A DNA stretch of 64,000 nucleotides, taken from Plasmodium brasilianum. Taxonomy: Eukaryota; Apicomplexa; Aconoidasida; Haemosporida; Plasmodiidae. The first letter of the stretch is position 1; every line of letters begins with the position of its first letter. Shown in pieces: positions 22,979-36,800 of this stretch. The notes under the pieces are model-generated. The model did no database searches. It was not told the origin of the DNA and saw only the letters and a program-made list of their open reading frames with translations. Where the stretch lies: assembly GCF_023973825.1 (NCBI RefSeq), contig NC_090123.1, positions 564,001 through 628,000 on the forward strand. Reading direction: 5' to 3'. Both the position numbers and the translations under genes were made by a program.

Positions 22979-24060
22979 ATGAACATAAAAGGTCAAAAAA
23001 AGAAAAAGCCAAAAGGAAAAAAAAAAGGTAACATTTGTTTCTTCAATATACACAATAAAGATAAGGATGAAGTAAACGATAAAGAAGATAAAACGGGGGG
23101 AGGTGCTCATAACATTAAGGAAAATAATATAGAGAATGATAAGGGGAAAAAACAACTATTGAATAGTTATGGGTGTGATACATGTGAAATAAATAACTAT
23201 GTTGAGAAGGAAGAAATAGAGAAAGAAATTAAAAAAAGAGAAGACAACAGACATGTACGTGAAATAACGGAAGGACTAACGAGCAAAACAGAAAAAGAGA
23301 GCGTACGTAAAACTAGCATGTACAGTAAAAATAATACGAATGGAATAGAAGTAGGTGTAAAAACGTGCGACAATAATGATGTTAGTAATAATGATATTAA
23401 TGATAATGATGTTAGTAATAATGATATTAATGATAATGATATTAATGATAATGATGTTAGTAATAATGATATTAATGATAATGATGTTAGTAATAATGAT
23501 ATTAATGATAATGATATTAATGATAATGATATTAATGATAATGATGCCAATGATAATAATGCCAATGATAATAATGCCAATGATAATAATGCCATTGATA
23601 TTAATAATGATTTGCAACATGGTGAAAGAACAAAAAAACGCAGTTACATGGTGGACGCAAATACCATCAGCGGTTGTCATACTAGTGGGCGTCCGAACGA
23701 AAAAAGCGATGAAGAAAAAATTAGGTCTGCTTTAAAAAATGGAAATAAAATAATAAGTAGTGAAAGTAAGTGTAAATTAAAAGAAGAGGATGATGACGTG
23801 AAAAATTTTCTCATATTAAGTAGTAAAGAAGATATAGAAGAAAAAACGAATCTTTTATTTCCTAAAATTGACATCGATAATCAGTCTTCCTGGTATGCAG
23901 ATGGAGCAGAGGATGAATTTGTTAAAGAAGTAAATAAACAAATAGACAAATTTCAAAATAAGTTTAATGATTTATATTTTTTACAAAATATAAGCAATGT
24001 TCAAAACTTAAATAATAACTATTCTTCAAATGGGAAGAACAAACAAACAAATAAACAAAC

Positions 24061-24091
<31 letters not shown>

Positions 24092-27000
24092 AGCAAAATG
24101 TGCAAGCACAAATAGGTGTCAGTGATGTGGTAAATAATAATTATAGTGTAGTAGGAACAAAGCAAATTTATTTTGAAAAAGAAATCTACCAATTTTCAGA
24201 TGTACTAATTAAAGGTCATGCGTTCCTTAGTTTAAAAAGAAAAAAAAAGAAAAAGAAAAAAAAAAAAAAATTAAAATTAGAATCAAAATGAGAACTAAGC
24301 ATTACAAAATAATGAGCGATTTGTATCAAATAGGAAATGAAGAAAACGCAAGAACAAAAATAAAGAAATACTATATATTTAATTACAATTGTGGTAATAC
24401 AAAAATTCAATCAATTACAGGATATATCCGATGTTTTAAAACCTATAGCCTATACAAAGAAAATAATAATAATTTGAAAAAGAAATTAATCGAAAAGTAT
24501 AATTTGCAAGTAGAAACAGTTGACAAGAATTGCTTAAAAAATAAAACGGCAATTTCAGTTTTACTTTGTGTTAATGTGTCTAATTGTTTATCACCCTCTG
24601 ATTTTTTAGAGTTATTATATCCTTTTGACAATTTCATATTTTTTTTAAAAGTTCTAAACAAAAAAAATAATGAAGAGTATATGATTTATTTCTTAACCTT
24701 TAATAAGTATGCTAAAAAGATAATGAAAACGGCAAAATGTATTTCCTATTTTAATATGAAAAAAAAGAAGAGATTAAAAATATATATAGTTAAAGACATT
24801 ACAATGAATGTTACATCCTGTATAAGTAAGAAGAACAAACGTTTGATCAGTACACACAAGTATTACGAAAAAAAAAAAGAAAAATTTGCAAAATCGAATG
24901 TCAAAAATGGTGCAACTCAACGACCTTTTTTAAAAACGAATTTTATTAATGCACTTTATCTTATATCACAAAATAAGTTTCAGTTATCATGTGCAGTGTG
25001 CCTAGAACCTTTATATTCGGAGAGCCTAAGTAAAATAATTTCCTACATTTTTAACTTAAATCTTGAAAATCAAAAAAAAAAAATTATTAGGAAAAAAGAC
25101 CCCTTCAAAAATCAATGTAGTAATAAAAATGATATGACGATTAAAAATAATATTAACGGAAATTATAACAAAGAAGAAGAAAAAAAAAAGAAAATAAAAG
25201 ATCGTTATGATGATAATGTAGTTGGAGGGATGAAAAATGAATTAGTTAAAAAAGAAAATTTTAACAAAACAAGTATTACAACTACTGTTCCAAACGGAGG
25301 TTTTTATGAAGAGTATACATCCATTGACAAATGTGTTACGAATAAGGAAAATAATAGTATATTTAAAAGAGAACAATATTATTTACCCAAAACATTAAAC
25401 AGTTATACGATGAATGGATATACCCACGACCCGATAATTATTCGTTTTGTTAACAATATGCAAAATAAATATAAAAATCAAATTAAGAAAAAAAAGAAAA
25501 ATAACAAGAATCAAATATTTAATAATGTTTGTATAAATATTTTATGTAGTCATATATTTCATTCCAACTGTTTGAAAAAATGTTGCTTCACATCCTGTCC
25601 CATATGTAGATATAAACAATATAATTATAAAATAGCAAATTGTGATATTTGTGAAAAAAATTATGATGTTAAAATTTGTTTATTTTGTGGTTTTATTGGT
25701 TGTTCTGTTAATTATGATAAAATTAATAAATTAAAAAATAAAAAATTAAAAGAAAAAAAAAAACTTTTAAAAAAAAAAAGTGGAATAATAAGAAAGATTA
25801 TACTCACATTTTTACGAATAGTAAACTTTTTCCCTGAAAAGGACAGTTTTATTTCGGTACCCTCATATTACAATAGGAAAAATGCTCATTATAAAGTGGC
25901 TAACATTTCAATGGATGGAGAAGAAAAAGGGGGGGAAAATTGTTGCATATACAATGTCAAAAATGTCGTAGATGAGCAAAATGAAAAACATTATGAAGGG
26001 GAAATACTTTTAAACAAAAATGAAATTAATGGTAAACGTGCAGAACGGCAGAACGAACATAATTATTACATAAATCAGGAAGAAGTAAACTTAAGTGAAA
26101 AAAAAGAAGTTAACGAAACGTGTAGCTGTAGAGACAAAGTACAATGGTGTGATAATGCCAGATTTAAAAAAAAAAATATAAGAAATGATATATCAATTAG
26201 TTTATTAGGATCAAATGAAAATAATGAATGTTCTCCACATTTAAAGAACTTTTTGAAGTATATTTATATTAGTAAATGGGAAAGAAAAAAAAAAAAAAAA
26301 GGAGGGGAAATGTTTCGTCTTACAGTTTTCTTCGCAATTTTAATGGAAATATAGGAGCAAAGGTCCAATGTTTAGGAAGAAATAGGGTAACAGACAAAGT
26401 GCGGGAAAAGAAGGAAAAAGAGAGAAAAAAAAAAGAAAAGAGGGGAGGGAATAAAAACAAATCGGGGGAAAATAAAAGAAACGATGGAAAAGCTTATATT
26501 CGAAAGAAGTGTGAGCTTACACAAAACAGAAGAAAAAAAATACCGAAAAAACGGAAAAAGGGTTTTGCTTCGTTTAACAAATATGACGTTGTAATAAAAG
26601 TAAATAATAGGTATGATGGAAAAAATTATCCAAAAAAAATAAACAAAAAAATTTTTGTAGATCATGCAAAAGGTCATTTTTACGAAACTAATCATAACTA
26701 TTTTTTTGATATTTCGAAAAATTCAGTGTACGATTATAGCAGTCATCTATATATAAAAAAGTTAATAAATTTAAAAAGTGAAAATAAAGAATTAAAAAAA
26801 GTATATTCAGGAAATATATATATGAATGGAAAGGACGGAATTATAGATAAAAAAAATATAATTATGTACATTTACGAATTTAACCAACTATTAAGCGCTT
26901 TATTAGAAAGTCAAAGAGATAATTTCTTATCGTGTATATATGAATTGAAATTAAATTATGAAAATATTGATAACGAAAATTTGATTGAAATAAGTAAATG

Positions 27001-27877
27001 TTTTAACGAAATAAACAATTTACAACAAGCAAATTATAATTTAAAAACGCAAGTAAGGAAAAAAATGAACATCTATCTTGAAAAACTTAAAACAAATGAA
27101 GAACTGCGTAAACAGCTAAAAAATGTAGAAATAATAAATGAAAAATTATGTGAAAATCAGAAGAAAGAAATACATAAGTATGAAGTTAAGACTCAAGAAA
27201 AAAAAAAAATTATTAAAGAAAAACAACAAATAATAAGGGAATTAAATCAACAGGTGAATAATTAGCGAGCAAAAAGGAATTACATCAAGCACAGCTCATA
27301 TCGGGGCATGGCTTGTTGACCAGAATGCGCATCATTGTTTTTTACGTCAGCAGTTGCATGAACCTTCCCGCTTGCGTTTACAAATATGTTTATGTGTATC
27401 TTTACGTGTACACATACGTTTATGCGTATGTTTATTCTTACGTCACATTCTTTTTTTTTTTAGATTACGGACCTACGTTTTCACAAACAGGCTACTGCTA
27501 AATTTTGCGAGAATGCAGAAATAAAGGTAAAATTAACTTTAAATTATTTTTATGCTTTTGTACTTCATATATATCAAAAATGTGGTATGTATATGCGAAA
27601 ATGTGTTTGATTTTGTATATTGTGTTAATGAACAACGTGACGACAAACAAATGTTACAGGGCACATGAATATGTTACGCCGGGATATTTACGCGTTTATA
27701 TGTATATGTACATATATATTTGTATATATGAGTATGCGTATATTTACGTTTACGTATATGTACACGTACATATAAATGTGTACTATTAATTGTACATATT
27801 GTATTTTTCCTTTGCAGAATTCATCGTTTATGATAGGAGAAAAAATTACGCAAAAAAGTAGATTTAAAAAACGTTAA
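22979..27877 (+). CDS. BRAP2-like RING / ZnF-UBP E3 ubiquitin ligase, frame broken at poly(A) tracts
   Basis: BRAP2 proteins are RING-type ubiquitin ligases with a ubiquitin-binding UBP zinc finger. The coding frames run 22979-24087, about 24088-24270, 24271-26300 and about 26300-27253, then exons 27464-27526 and 27818-27877 (ending KSRFKKR). Visible in order are an Asn/Asp repeat region, the BRAP RRM-like domain (SVLLCVNVSNCLSPSDFLEL...), a RING split by a long insert (CAVCLEPL ... LCSHIFHSNCL..SCPICR), the UBP finger start (NCDICEKNYDVKICLFCGFIGC), a long insert, the UBP finger end (DHAKGHFYETNHNYFFD..VYDY), and a coiled coil. The two UBP halves lie in different frames. The frame moves by -1 at each of three A tracts (24061-24087, 24256-24270, 26285-26300). 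The third change could instead be an 83-nt intron, 26272-26354 (A-gtaaat..atatag-GA). Membership of the first piece (22979-24087) in this gene is likely but less certain. Confidence 0.8.
23376..23600. repeat. coding minisatellite, Asn-Asp rich
   Basis: Tandem units of 12-30 bp built from gatgttagtaataat and gatattaatgataat encode DVSNNDINDND repeats, followed by a NDNNA run. They lie in the N-terminal region of the BRAP2-like gene. Confidence 0.85.
24061..24087 (+). repeat. poly(A) 27, first frame change in the BRAP2-like gene
   Basis: Twenty-seven consecutive A residues. Upstream coding continues in one frame to a stop at 24113. Downstream the open frame (EQQNVQAQIGVSD...) is shifted by -1. 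Confidence 0.8.
24241..24270 (+). repeat. A-rich tract ending in poly(A) 15, second frame change
   Basis: A8-G-A5-G-A15. The frame entering the tract stops at 24289. The frame one base earlier stays open through it (..KKKIRIKMRTKHYKIMSDLY) into the BRAP domain. Confidence 0.75.
26285..26300 (+). repeat. poly(A) 16, third frame change
   Basis: Sixteen A residues. The entering frame ends at 26354, while the frame shifted by -1 carries the second half of the UBP zinc finger. A GT..AG intron spanning this tract (26272-26354) would also restore frame. Confidence 0.7.
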
Positions 27878-28204
27878 TAAATTATTAGTAATACGTGAGT
27901 TGCTCTTTTTGCTGTGCACTCTATATTTTATACTACGTTTTATTTTTATTTTATTTTTATTTTTTTTTTATTTTTTTTGATTTGTTATGTTTTTTTCTTT
28001 TTTTTTGTATGCATGTTGATTTAGTATTTTTTTTTTATTTTTTATGTGTAACCTGATTCTTCAGCATATGTGTATACTTGCATAATTATATGTATGAATG
28101 TACACATGTGTTTTGCATATATATATATATATTTCTTTTTTTTTTACAAACTTGTGAATATGCTTACCGATGCATACATTTTCCTCTCGCGTGTATGTTC
28201 CTCG
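27878..28204. other. intergenic between convergent genes
   Basis: The T-rich 3' flanks of the BRAP2-like gene (plus) and the uS10-like gene (minus) meet here. No gene seen. Confidence 0.6.
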
Positions 28205-29266
28205 TTAACCATTGGGATTTTTATTTAAAAACCAATGAACATTCTTTTTGCGTATTTTTTCCTTCATTTGTTTAAAGCTTTTTTCTTCAAGTAAAATTAA
28301 GTTTTTATAAGTTTCACTGAATATTTTGTTTTCAAAAAATAGTGGAAGCAAGTTTTGTATATTGTATTTTTTTAAGTCTAAATTTATATCACCATAATAT
28401 GACAAATTCATTTTTCCTTTATCCTTTAAATTATTACATATTTCGTTAATCTGCTCTTCAATATGCATATTTAAGGAGGAGTGCATATTATCATTATTTT
28501 TTTTAATTAACATATGGAAACATTTTCTTAAAAACTCAGATTCAAATAAATAATTGCCAGGGAAGAACCAGTTAATGTTACATTTCACGGATGTTTGACT
28601 AGTCATAGATGATAAAATGATATTAAATATTATATGAATATTAAAACACGTTATATTATAGAAATAAAAATGATATTTATACTTTTCAAAAACGTAATGC
28701 CTTAATGCATATTTGTATTTGAAAGGGGACTTTAAGTATGTATATCTGTATTGTTCCCTCGTTCCTCTCTTGACTACTATGTGATTTATTTTGTATTTTA
28801 AAATATAGCTGTTTCTCTTTTTATTGTCTGTTCTGCTTTTATTATATTCATTGGAATCTTCAACGGCACCGCTATAACCACCACAGGTTTTGGTACTACT
28901 GCTGGTGCTAATACTGCTCTCTGTTGCTGCATTTTTATTACCATCATTTACAAAACTCCTATGGCAGTCCTCATTTATGCCACTTCCAACACCGTCCTGC
29001 AGGTTTTCCTTATTATGAAAATTTAAAGGGTTAATAAAATTCAGCACTTTTTGAATGTTCTCGTCAATTTGAACACTATAGTGACTACATGTATTATCTT
29101 CTTCTTCTAGTTCATCATTCATGTGATACATAATATTCAAACAACTATAATTGTTATATGTATATATACTATTTTTCAAATTTTCTATCGTTTTTCTCAT
29201 TTCACTTCTTCTCCTAGTAATATATGTAGCTTTAACATATTTCAGGAAGTAGCCTCCTACCCCCAT
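28205..29266 (-). CDS. possible mitochondrial ribosomal protein uS10
   Basis: A single-exon protein of 353 residues starting at the ATG at 29266. A longer reading from 29272 would need a TTG start. Residues of about 175-235 resemble ribosomal protein S10. They read YTYLKSPFKYKYALRHYVFEK, then about 25 residues, then a hydrophobic stretch ending SVKCNINW. This matches the family layout TPFxxKxxRxxYExRxxxR and a final GVxVxIxx strand. The N-terminus is basic (GGYFLKYVKATYITRRRSEMRK), compatible with mitochondrial import. Bacterial S10 has about 100 residues, so the N-terminal 170 residues (partly Ser/Asn-rich) and the helical C-terminal 115 would be extensions, common in apicomplexan mitoribosomal proteins. 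The match is weak and made by eye. A structural comparison would decide it. Confidence 0.45.
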   Translation of the reverse strand: MGVGGYFLKYVKATYITRRRSEMRKTIENLKNSIYTYNNYSCLNIMYHMNDELEEEDNTCSHYSVQIDENIQKVLNFINPLNFHNKENLQDGVGSGINEDCHRSFVNDGNKNAATESSISTSSSTKTCGGYSGAVEDSNEYNKSRTDNKKRNSYILKYKINHIVVKRGTREQYRYTYLKSPFKYKYALRHYVFEKYKYHFYFYNITCFNIHIIFNIILSSMTSQTSVKCNINWFFPGNYLFESEFLRKCFHMLIKKNNDNMHSSLNMHIEEQINEICNNLKDKGKMNLSYYGDINLDLKKYNIQNLLPLFFENKIFSETYKNLILLEEKSFKQMKEKIRKKNVHWFLNKNPNG

Positions 29267-29371
29267 TTTCAAAAAGGTAGGAGGGGAAAGAAATTATAAA
29301 TTTATTTTCATAGTTAGTATTTATGTATGTACGCATGTATTTATTTATGTGTGTAAGCATGTATGTAATTA

Positions 29372-29406
<35 letters not shown>

Positions 29407-30831
29407 GCTTCTATGCGCCTTCTTTAATTGCAAAAAAAAAGTGACACTTTTTTATGAATTTATTTATACACCGCTCGAATGAATTTTTTATATGCATAGC
29501 TGATGAACGGAATTTTGAAGTACCAAGGTTACATCATATTAACATGCATTTATGTATTATTTTTATTTTGCAGGGCAAATAGAGAAGTTGCTTATTTTTC
29601 CGTATTTTTCGTGTTTTATTTAATTGCAAAAATAAAAAAAAAAAAATAAAAACAAAGCAACGAAAAGCTAAAAAGGCCAAAAAAGAAAAGAATGATAAGG
29701 AAATAATTTAATTTATTAGCCCCTATATAATAGCATATATGCAAAAGCAGAAAAAGTATACTAAAATGGTCCTTAAAATGTTCGCCCCAATATGGGCGCA
29801 CATTAAATGCTAATGTCTTTCTCTTAACATAGGCTACTATTCTTTGGACTTGTCATTTTAAGCCAATTCATGTATGTATATATATATATATTTACATTTA
29901 TTTTTACGTATACACCTACGTTTATATTTATATGTGCATGCATTACTATTAGGCATACGATACATGGGAAAAGTATTATAAAATAAAAAATAACATCATC
30001 ATATATGAATTTACAATGGATGCAAATTTAATTGTGTGCAAAAAAAATAAAATAAAATAAAAATAGTAATAATAAAAAAATAAAGTAAAATAAGGTAAAA
30101 TAAATTAATAGTAAATATTACATTAACAAGTGCACTAATAATAAAATATTCTGAAAATTACCGTATAACATATAGGGAAATTAATTATACGCGCCAACAT
30201 AAAAAAAGGTAGGAATGTTTGCTAAGAAGCACAACTAACCTTGATGCAAATATTATTTGAATTTTTTGAAATTCATATTTATGTCGGTAGCATTATTAAA
30301 TAAAAAATTCATGGCATTAGTAAATGCATACATTAAAACGATACATTAACTCCTACATTCGTACGGTTTTTTTTTTTTTTTTTCTTTTTCTCTTTTACTC
30401 TTTTTTTTTTTTCGAATAAAAAATAAAGGTATTCGATTTAAATGTCAAAGAAAAAATATAGACACTGTACACATTTAAATATAAATGCATATTTTCACCT
30501 TTGTAATTCCATCATTTTGATATCGTTACTACTATTACTATTCGCATATAATTCTTAACGAGTGTGCTGTTTCTTTAAATTCGAAAAAGGCAAAAGTGCA
30601 TGTACCTCAAAATATATAGGTCTTCTGGATTTATTCCTCTCTTCCGCACATTATTTTATCTTTTATTTTATTTGTTAGTTTTAATTTTATTTTTTTCCTC
30701 GCTTCCTTATTTTCCCATTTACTTTTTCTCTTATCCAAATTTTACACATTTAACCTCTTTCTTCAGTAAGTATATATATTCATTCCCTAACAATCCATAA
30801 TTACAATTTTACCATTTTTGAAGTGTCGAAA
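29267..30831. other. intergenic, divergent promoter region
   Basis: Between the starts of the uS10-like gene (minus) and the DNAAF5-like gene (plus). It has (TA)n at about 29375-29404 and several A/T homopolymers. No gene seen. An acceptor-like cttcag at 30761-30766 may belong to a 5' UTR intron. Confidence 0.55.
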
Positions 30832-33800
30832 ATGATCAAGTATACACTCAATTCAGTCATAGAAAAAAGAGAAAACAAGAATAGAAAACAGTATGACAGT
30901 GTTATCGCAGAGACCCTAAAATATTATAAAAATTATAGTGCATTAAATGGTAAGGATTATAACCATATAGCTCAAGATACTGCGGAAGGAGAAACTAAAG
31001 ATAAGTTAAAAGAAAAATTTAAAGAAGAAAAAGGCAGTAACATTAAATGTAAAGATATAAACGACAACGCAGCTTTTTCATTTTATGAGGAAAATGAAAA
31101 GAGTGTATTTTTTAAATTCGATCCTTCTATTCCTAAAGAATTATTAAAAGATAAAATTATAGCTAAGCTGAAACATTACATTAATGAATATGTGTATGAG
31201 GTTAAAGAAGAAAAGTATAATGAAATATTATCTTGTCGTGATAAGAAAAATTTATTAAAAAAATATATACAAGAATTAAAAAGAAACAATTTTATCATTT
31301 TAGAAAACCTCTTCTTCTTCTTTATCATTAGCAGTGATTATAACGAGTATGCATTAGGTAAAATATTTCATAGTTTGCTACTAGTTTTTAACAAGAAAGA
31401 AGAAAAAGATGTTTTGCTTGTTATGTACATGTTCTTAATATTATTAAATGAAAACAATATTAATAAGTGCTTTACTCACATAATCGATTGTCTAATTAAT
31501 ATTTTAAATGCTGATGAATGCACTCTACCTATTGATGAAAAAGATGAAAACGCCCGACTATTTGATCATAAGCCTATGATTCTTAAAACTCATTCATTAA
31601 ATGAGTACGCAAGGTATTTTTTGTTCCTTTATTTTTATTTTCTCACTCTTATTATTTCGGATCAGCAGGTAGGCATGAGCTTGCATGAGTGAAAGCAATC
31701 ATTAGACTTCTGCATGCAGTTCGTTTTACTTAACTTTTCCTTTACTAATTTCGTTTTTTGCCTTTACCATTTTATGATTTTTCCCAACGCTCACCGATTT
31801 TTCGAAGATCCTACGTCTTTTCCTTTTTCTTCCTCCTTCTCTTCAGTTTACAAACCATGCTGATAAAGTAGTTCGAGTGTGTCTTATTGGATTGTTTGAT
31901 AGCTGCTGTTCCATAAATTATCTGATGATGAATTTAATTGAAGTAATAATAAGGAGAGTTGAAGAGCATTACATAAACTACCATTATATTATTAGCACAT
32001 GCCTACTAAAATGCTTATGTAACAAATATAGTAAAATAAAGATCAAGTGCTTAGACACCCTGGCAAAGCTGATTGTGAATACTAACATTAACAGCAATAG
32101 TAATAGTAATTCTACAAATTATAGAATTATTGAAATGCTAATTGGCTACAAGGACCCGAATATAGTCCCTATAAAAAGTTTTTACGACAACAATTATGTA
32201 AATATAAATTATTTATGCATTTTGTTTAATGATAAAAATGTGAAAGTAAAATTTCATTTTTATTCTTTTCTTTTTATTTTATTATATGAATTTAATGAAT
32301 CGAACGATTTTATCACCTTTTTATTACCATACCTATTTTCTGCTTGTTTTGATAATTATAAAATATTTAGAGTAGTAGCCTTTTTATATATTCAATTATT
32401 ATCAAGGAAAAAAAATTATGATTTTCATAAAAATATGAAAGATCAAATTACTTATGAGTTTAACCCTGAATGGTCGTATAAAACATCATTTACTTTACCA
32501 CTACCACTAACTGAATATTATTTCGTTCGTTCCTGTTCTTATCACAATTCATTTTTAATAAAGCAAAATATGTACAAGTTTAATATATACATACCTTACG
32601 ATAACAATGGGAGCATCTTCACAGGAGAGAAACACACAAATGGGGGTGAAAAAAGGAAAATTATTAACGAGCAGCAGACATATAACACGCAAAATGGAAA
32701 TATAGAAAGTAATATTGCACCTTATTCAAATTTTAGTTCTAATAAGATAAGTAAAGAATATTATGAAAAAAATGAAAAAGAATGCAACAATAAATATTAC
32801 CAAGGTTTACTTCATAATTTTATTAGTAGTAATGTTTATATTTCAAAAATATTAAAAGATAACAAAATAAAAACAATTGATATAACATCAAACGAAATGA
32901 ATAAAGAGTGCAAGCAGCTGTCTTTTACGCTTTTAAATGTTTACTTTAAATATATGTATAAAAAAAAAGATGAACCATGGAGTAAATTAGAATCATTAGA
33001 AATAAGCAAAATTATTTTACTAATCTTTTATTTTATAGAAGATAACGTAACTGAACATATTCCTTCATTTATTTCTTACCTACTTCATTCTTTTGAAAAT
33101 AAATTAGATGAAGAGCAGTGGTGCATCCATATGAATTCTTTGTACCTAATAGGATCTTATGTCGACCCTTCATATTATTTTTTTTTTTTGGAAAATTATT
33201 TGAAAAATGTAATAGATGAAAAGCAAAAACACATTACCCTAACTTGTTTATATATCATGAATACTGTATGTACAGGAACTATAGAAACGTATAAGGATAT
33301 TAAGCAGAGGGGACTAACTCAATCTAGCATAAAGGACAGCTTCATCAGTGTAGTGAAGAAAATAATAAATTTATTCTTTTCCATACTAAATGAAGAGGAG
33401 TATTTGGAAAAGTATATCCTCGTTTTGCAAGTACGAAATGATGCTAAAAATGAGAACCACAAAAAAAAAAAAAAAAAAAGTTATTTCGCATAATTTAACA
33501 TGAAATAATGTTTGCATCTCTGCATTTTTTCATTTTTTAATTTCTTTTTTTTTTTCTTTCTTTTTTCCATGTGACACGTGGTAGCATTACAACATACTAC
33601 GTCTACCATGTACTACATAATAAACAATTTTATTTAATATATATCGTTGAAAATTTTTTTTTTATTTCCTTTTTATGAAGATAATTCACACTATATTTAG
33701 CAGTGAGTGTGTGTATTTAAAGCTCGATGATAAATATATAACCAAACTGATAATATTACTATACATTATTTTTAACAAAATAAAGAATGTTAGAGATAAC

Positions 33801-36800
33801 CTAGCTAAAACGGAGGACAAAATATGCATAAACAAAAACTGCTACATTTTGGCGAAGGCTTTTGATCTTCATTTTTACATAGAAAGGTAAATACAAAAAA
33901 GTAGAATAGTGGATATTATGTTTCATATTAAAAGTACCGTTGAGCGAGCGAACACACCCGTGCACCGAATACATATATATACATATATGCATGTATGCAC
34001 GTACGTATTTATGTATGAAAATATGTGTGTATGCATGTATGTATATATATTTGTGTACATGTAGATATAACTGCGTATGCTGCAAAAAAAATGTTACAAA
34101 TGTAACGTGTATATCATATAACGTTAACATCGCATAAGAATGACCTAAAAAAAAATACAGAAGCAAGCAAATATTGCAATAGTGCATAATAAATATAAGA
34201 CACAACTAATAGCACAGTATTAGCTAGGCTTTCCTCACTTTTCCTCTATTTTCATCATTTTTTTTTTTTTTTTCCTTTTTTCTTTTTTTTCGATTCCAGA
34301 ATAAAAGGACTAAAAAGCTTCGAGGGCTTAGACTTAAGCAAAGAATCTATAAACATAAAAATAAGTTCAGAAATGATATATGAAGTTTTTAAACTATCAG
34401 ATGATAACATGGATCAACATAAAATAATTTTAGAGTTACTATCGGATGACATGTTGTATAATACAAACTGTATATACTTCTTAATACAGTATATAATTAA
34501 AAGACAAACCTTTTTTTATGATAAACGTTTTTGTTTATTTTTATGTAATGTAATTATAAAAATTCTAAATCTAAATCAAAATGAAGATAATTTAATGAAG
34601 ATACTAATTTACAACCAAGATTTAGAGCTAAATGATATACATCAAGAGACTATAGGTAAAAACAGAAATAAAGTAAGACATGCATTTCTGGAGCATGTGT
34701 CGACTATTTTTATATTATTTATATTTAAAAATATAAACATTTATGAAGACTTTAATAATACAATTGAAACTTGTAAAATGATACTTTACATTTTAATGGA
34801 GTTAAAAAAAGCCCATTCCTTTTTATTTTTCATAAAACATACTAGGTAAGCACGGTATCTTAAAAAATTGTTGCGGGATATGTGCTCATACTCGCACGTA
34901 CATATATATGTATATCGTATATATATACGTATGTATACGTGTCATATGAACCTTCTAACTGTGTACCTAAGTTGCAAACATCAGCATTTCAATGTACTTT
35001 TTTTTTTTTATTTTGCTATTACATTTTTTTAATTTATTTTGCCTTTTCATCTTTTTACTTTATTTTGCTTTTTCCCTTTTCAAGTCTCCTGAACAAACTG
35101 TACGACATAATAGAATGTAGAGAAATAAAGAGCATTTATTTTTGCAAGTATATATCTAGAGATATTTATTTAGATTACGAAAAATACATTAACAATGATG
35201 GGGATTTCAGATATTTGGACAATATAAACATAAAAAAAAAAATAGAAATTAGAAATAGGGTAAATTACGAGGTAAATGTTTTATTCTATTTTATAAGTAC
35301 TTGTATTTATTTAATTTATTATAAATCGTTGTGGTGCTTTTCTATATTGGTAAAAGAACAGAATGAAATGCAAGAAAAGAAAGAGATACATTGCCTTTTT
35401 AATTACCTCTTTGGAAACTCACGAAAAAGACTTCTTAACGTTTTCAAAATAAATGAAAAGTGCAATTATTCCTGTTCAAATAAATACAAAATAACAGCTA
35501 CAGAAATGTTAAAGGATAAAAATTTTTTAGAATTATTTTCTCTTAGGAACAAAATAATAAATGCAAATGATTATAATCAGCTTATTTTAAATATTCACGG
35601 GTATTTTAAGCATTCTTTTACCCTTTTAAAAAATGGGAACCTATTTTTATTAAACCCTATTATTCTTAATTATTTCTATGAAATTAACAAAGAGAATTAT
35701 TTGGAAACATCAATTTATGACACACGTTCAAATTGTAATAATTTTAAAGAAAATAAAAATATAGATGAACAAGCTACAAATAAAGTAGATGAAAAAAAAG
35801 ATATCGTAAAAAATATGGAGGAATTTCTTAATTCAGATGAGATGAATGATATTATTTGTGTTAAGTATGATCATACAAATATACACGAATATCTCAAAAA
35901 GCATGACTTAGTTTTATACATACTACAACACGACATATATCATATTCCTTTTCGAATATTAGAAACAAAGTCCCTAATCATTTTATTATATTCGTCCTTA
36001 CTATTTTTTGCTGATAAATTTTGTACAATTAATGTCGACAAAATTAGTAATTCTTCCTTTTTGACAACTACTAGTGTTGGCTTATCACACCTATTTTTTT
36101 TAAGCCAACAAAATATTAATTCAGATCAGATGATAGCACTATTTAATTTCTTTATTTTGGTTAAGCAAAAAGAAAAGAAGCAAGCCTACGCACGCGCATA
36201 TATGATGTCGACATATATACATGTATACTCATACATATATATACATATATACCTACATGTATACATATAGACACACCTATACGCATATACATATCTACTT
36301 TCAAGCAAATAACTAGCTAACTACTTTACAGCCGCTAAAATATTTTACCCTTACTTTTGCAGTTATACTTAGAAAATGAAGATATTTTAAAAGGGGGCTT
36401 AATAAAGAAGAAGGAATTTAAAAACTTAGAACAACACAACAATTTCGATAAGGGAATAGTCTGTACCATTGTGAGTAACATTATCGTTAGTTATGGTAAT
36501 ATATGAAACTCATCATTTATCTGTTGTTCACAAAAGCATATATGTATAACACTGCGTATAGATATGTACAATCTTATATATGCGCCGGTGTTGACATTTT
36601 TTTTTTTTTTTTTTTTTTATTTTATTTTACTTCATATATAGAAAATAACATTATGGTTAAAGAACCCCTTTGTGAATGCTTAAATTTTTTGCTAAGTGTT
36701 TTGTGTAATAAATATTCAGGTAAATCTTTCTATTTATATTTTAATACAAGAAGGATACAACATAGAAGTGAAATGATTTATCGTTAAGCCTATATTCATA

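Noticed and set aside
23197..23680. Minus-strand Ile/Leu/Ser-rich ORFs
   Set aside because: Translations of the antisense strand of the Asn/Asp minisatellite.
26272..26354. Third BRAP2 frame change explained only by a sequencing error
   Set aside because: Not accepted as the only explanation, because a GT..AG intron with matching phase also spans the tract. Both are kept open.
36471..36495. Exon 6 of the HEAT gene ending at ATT-gtgagt (36470)
   Set aside because: That phase gives an early stop in the next exon. The donor TATG-gtaat at 36496 keeps the frame through exons 7 and 8.
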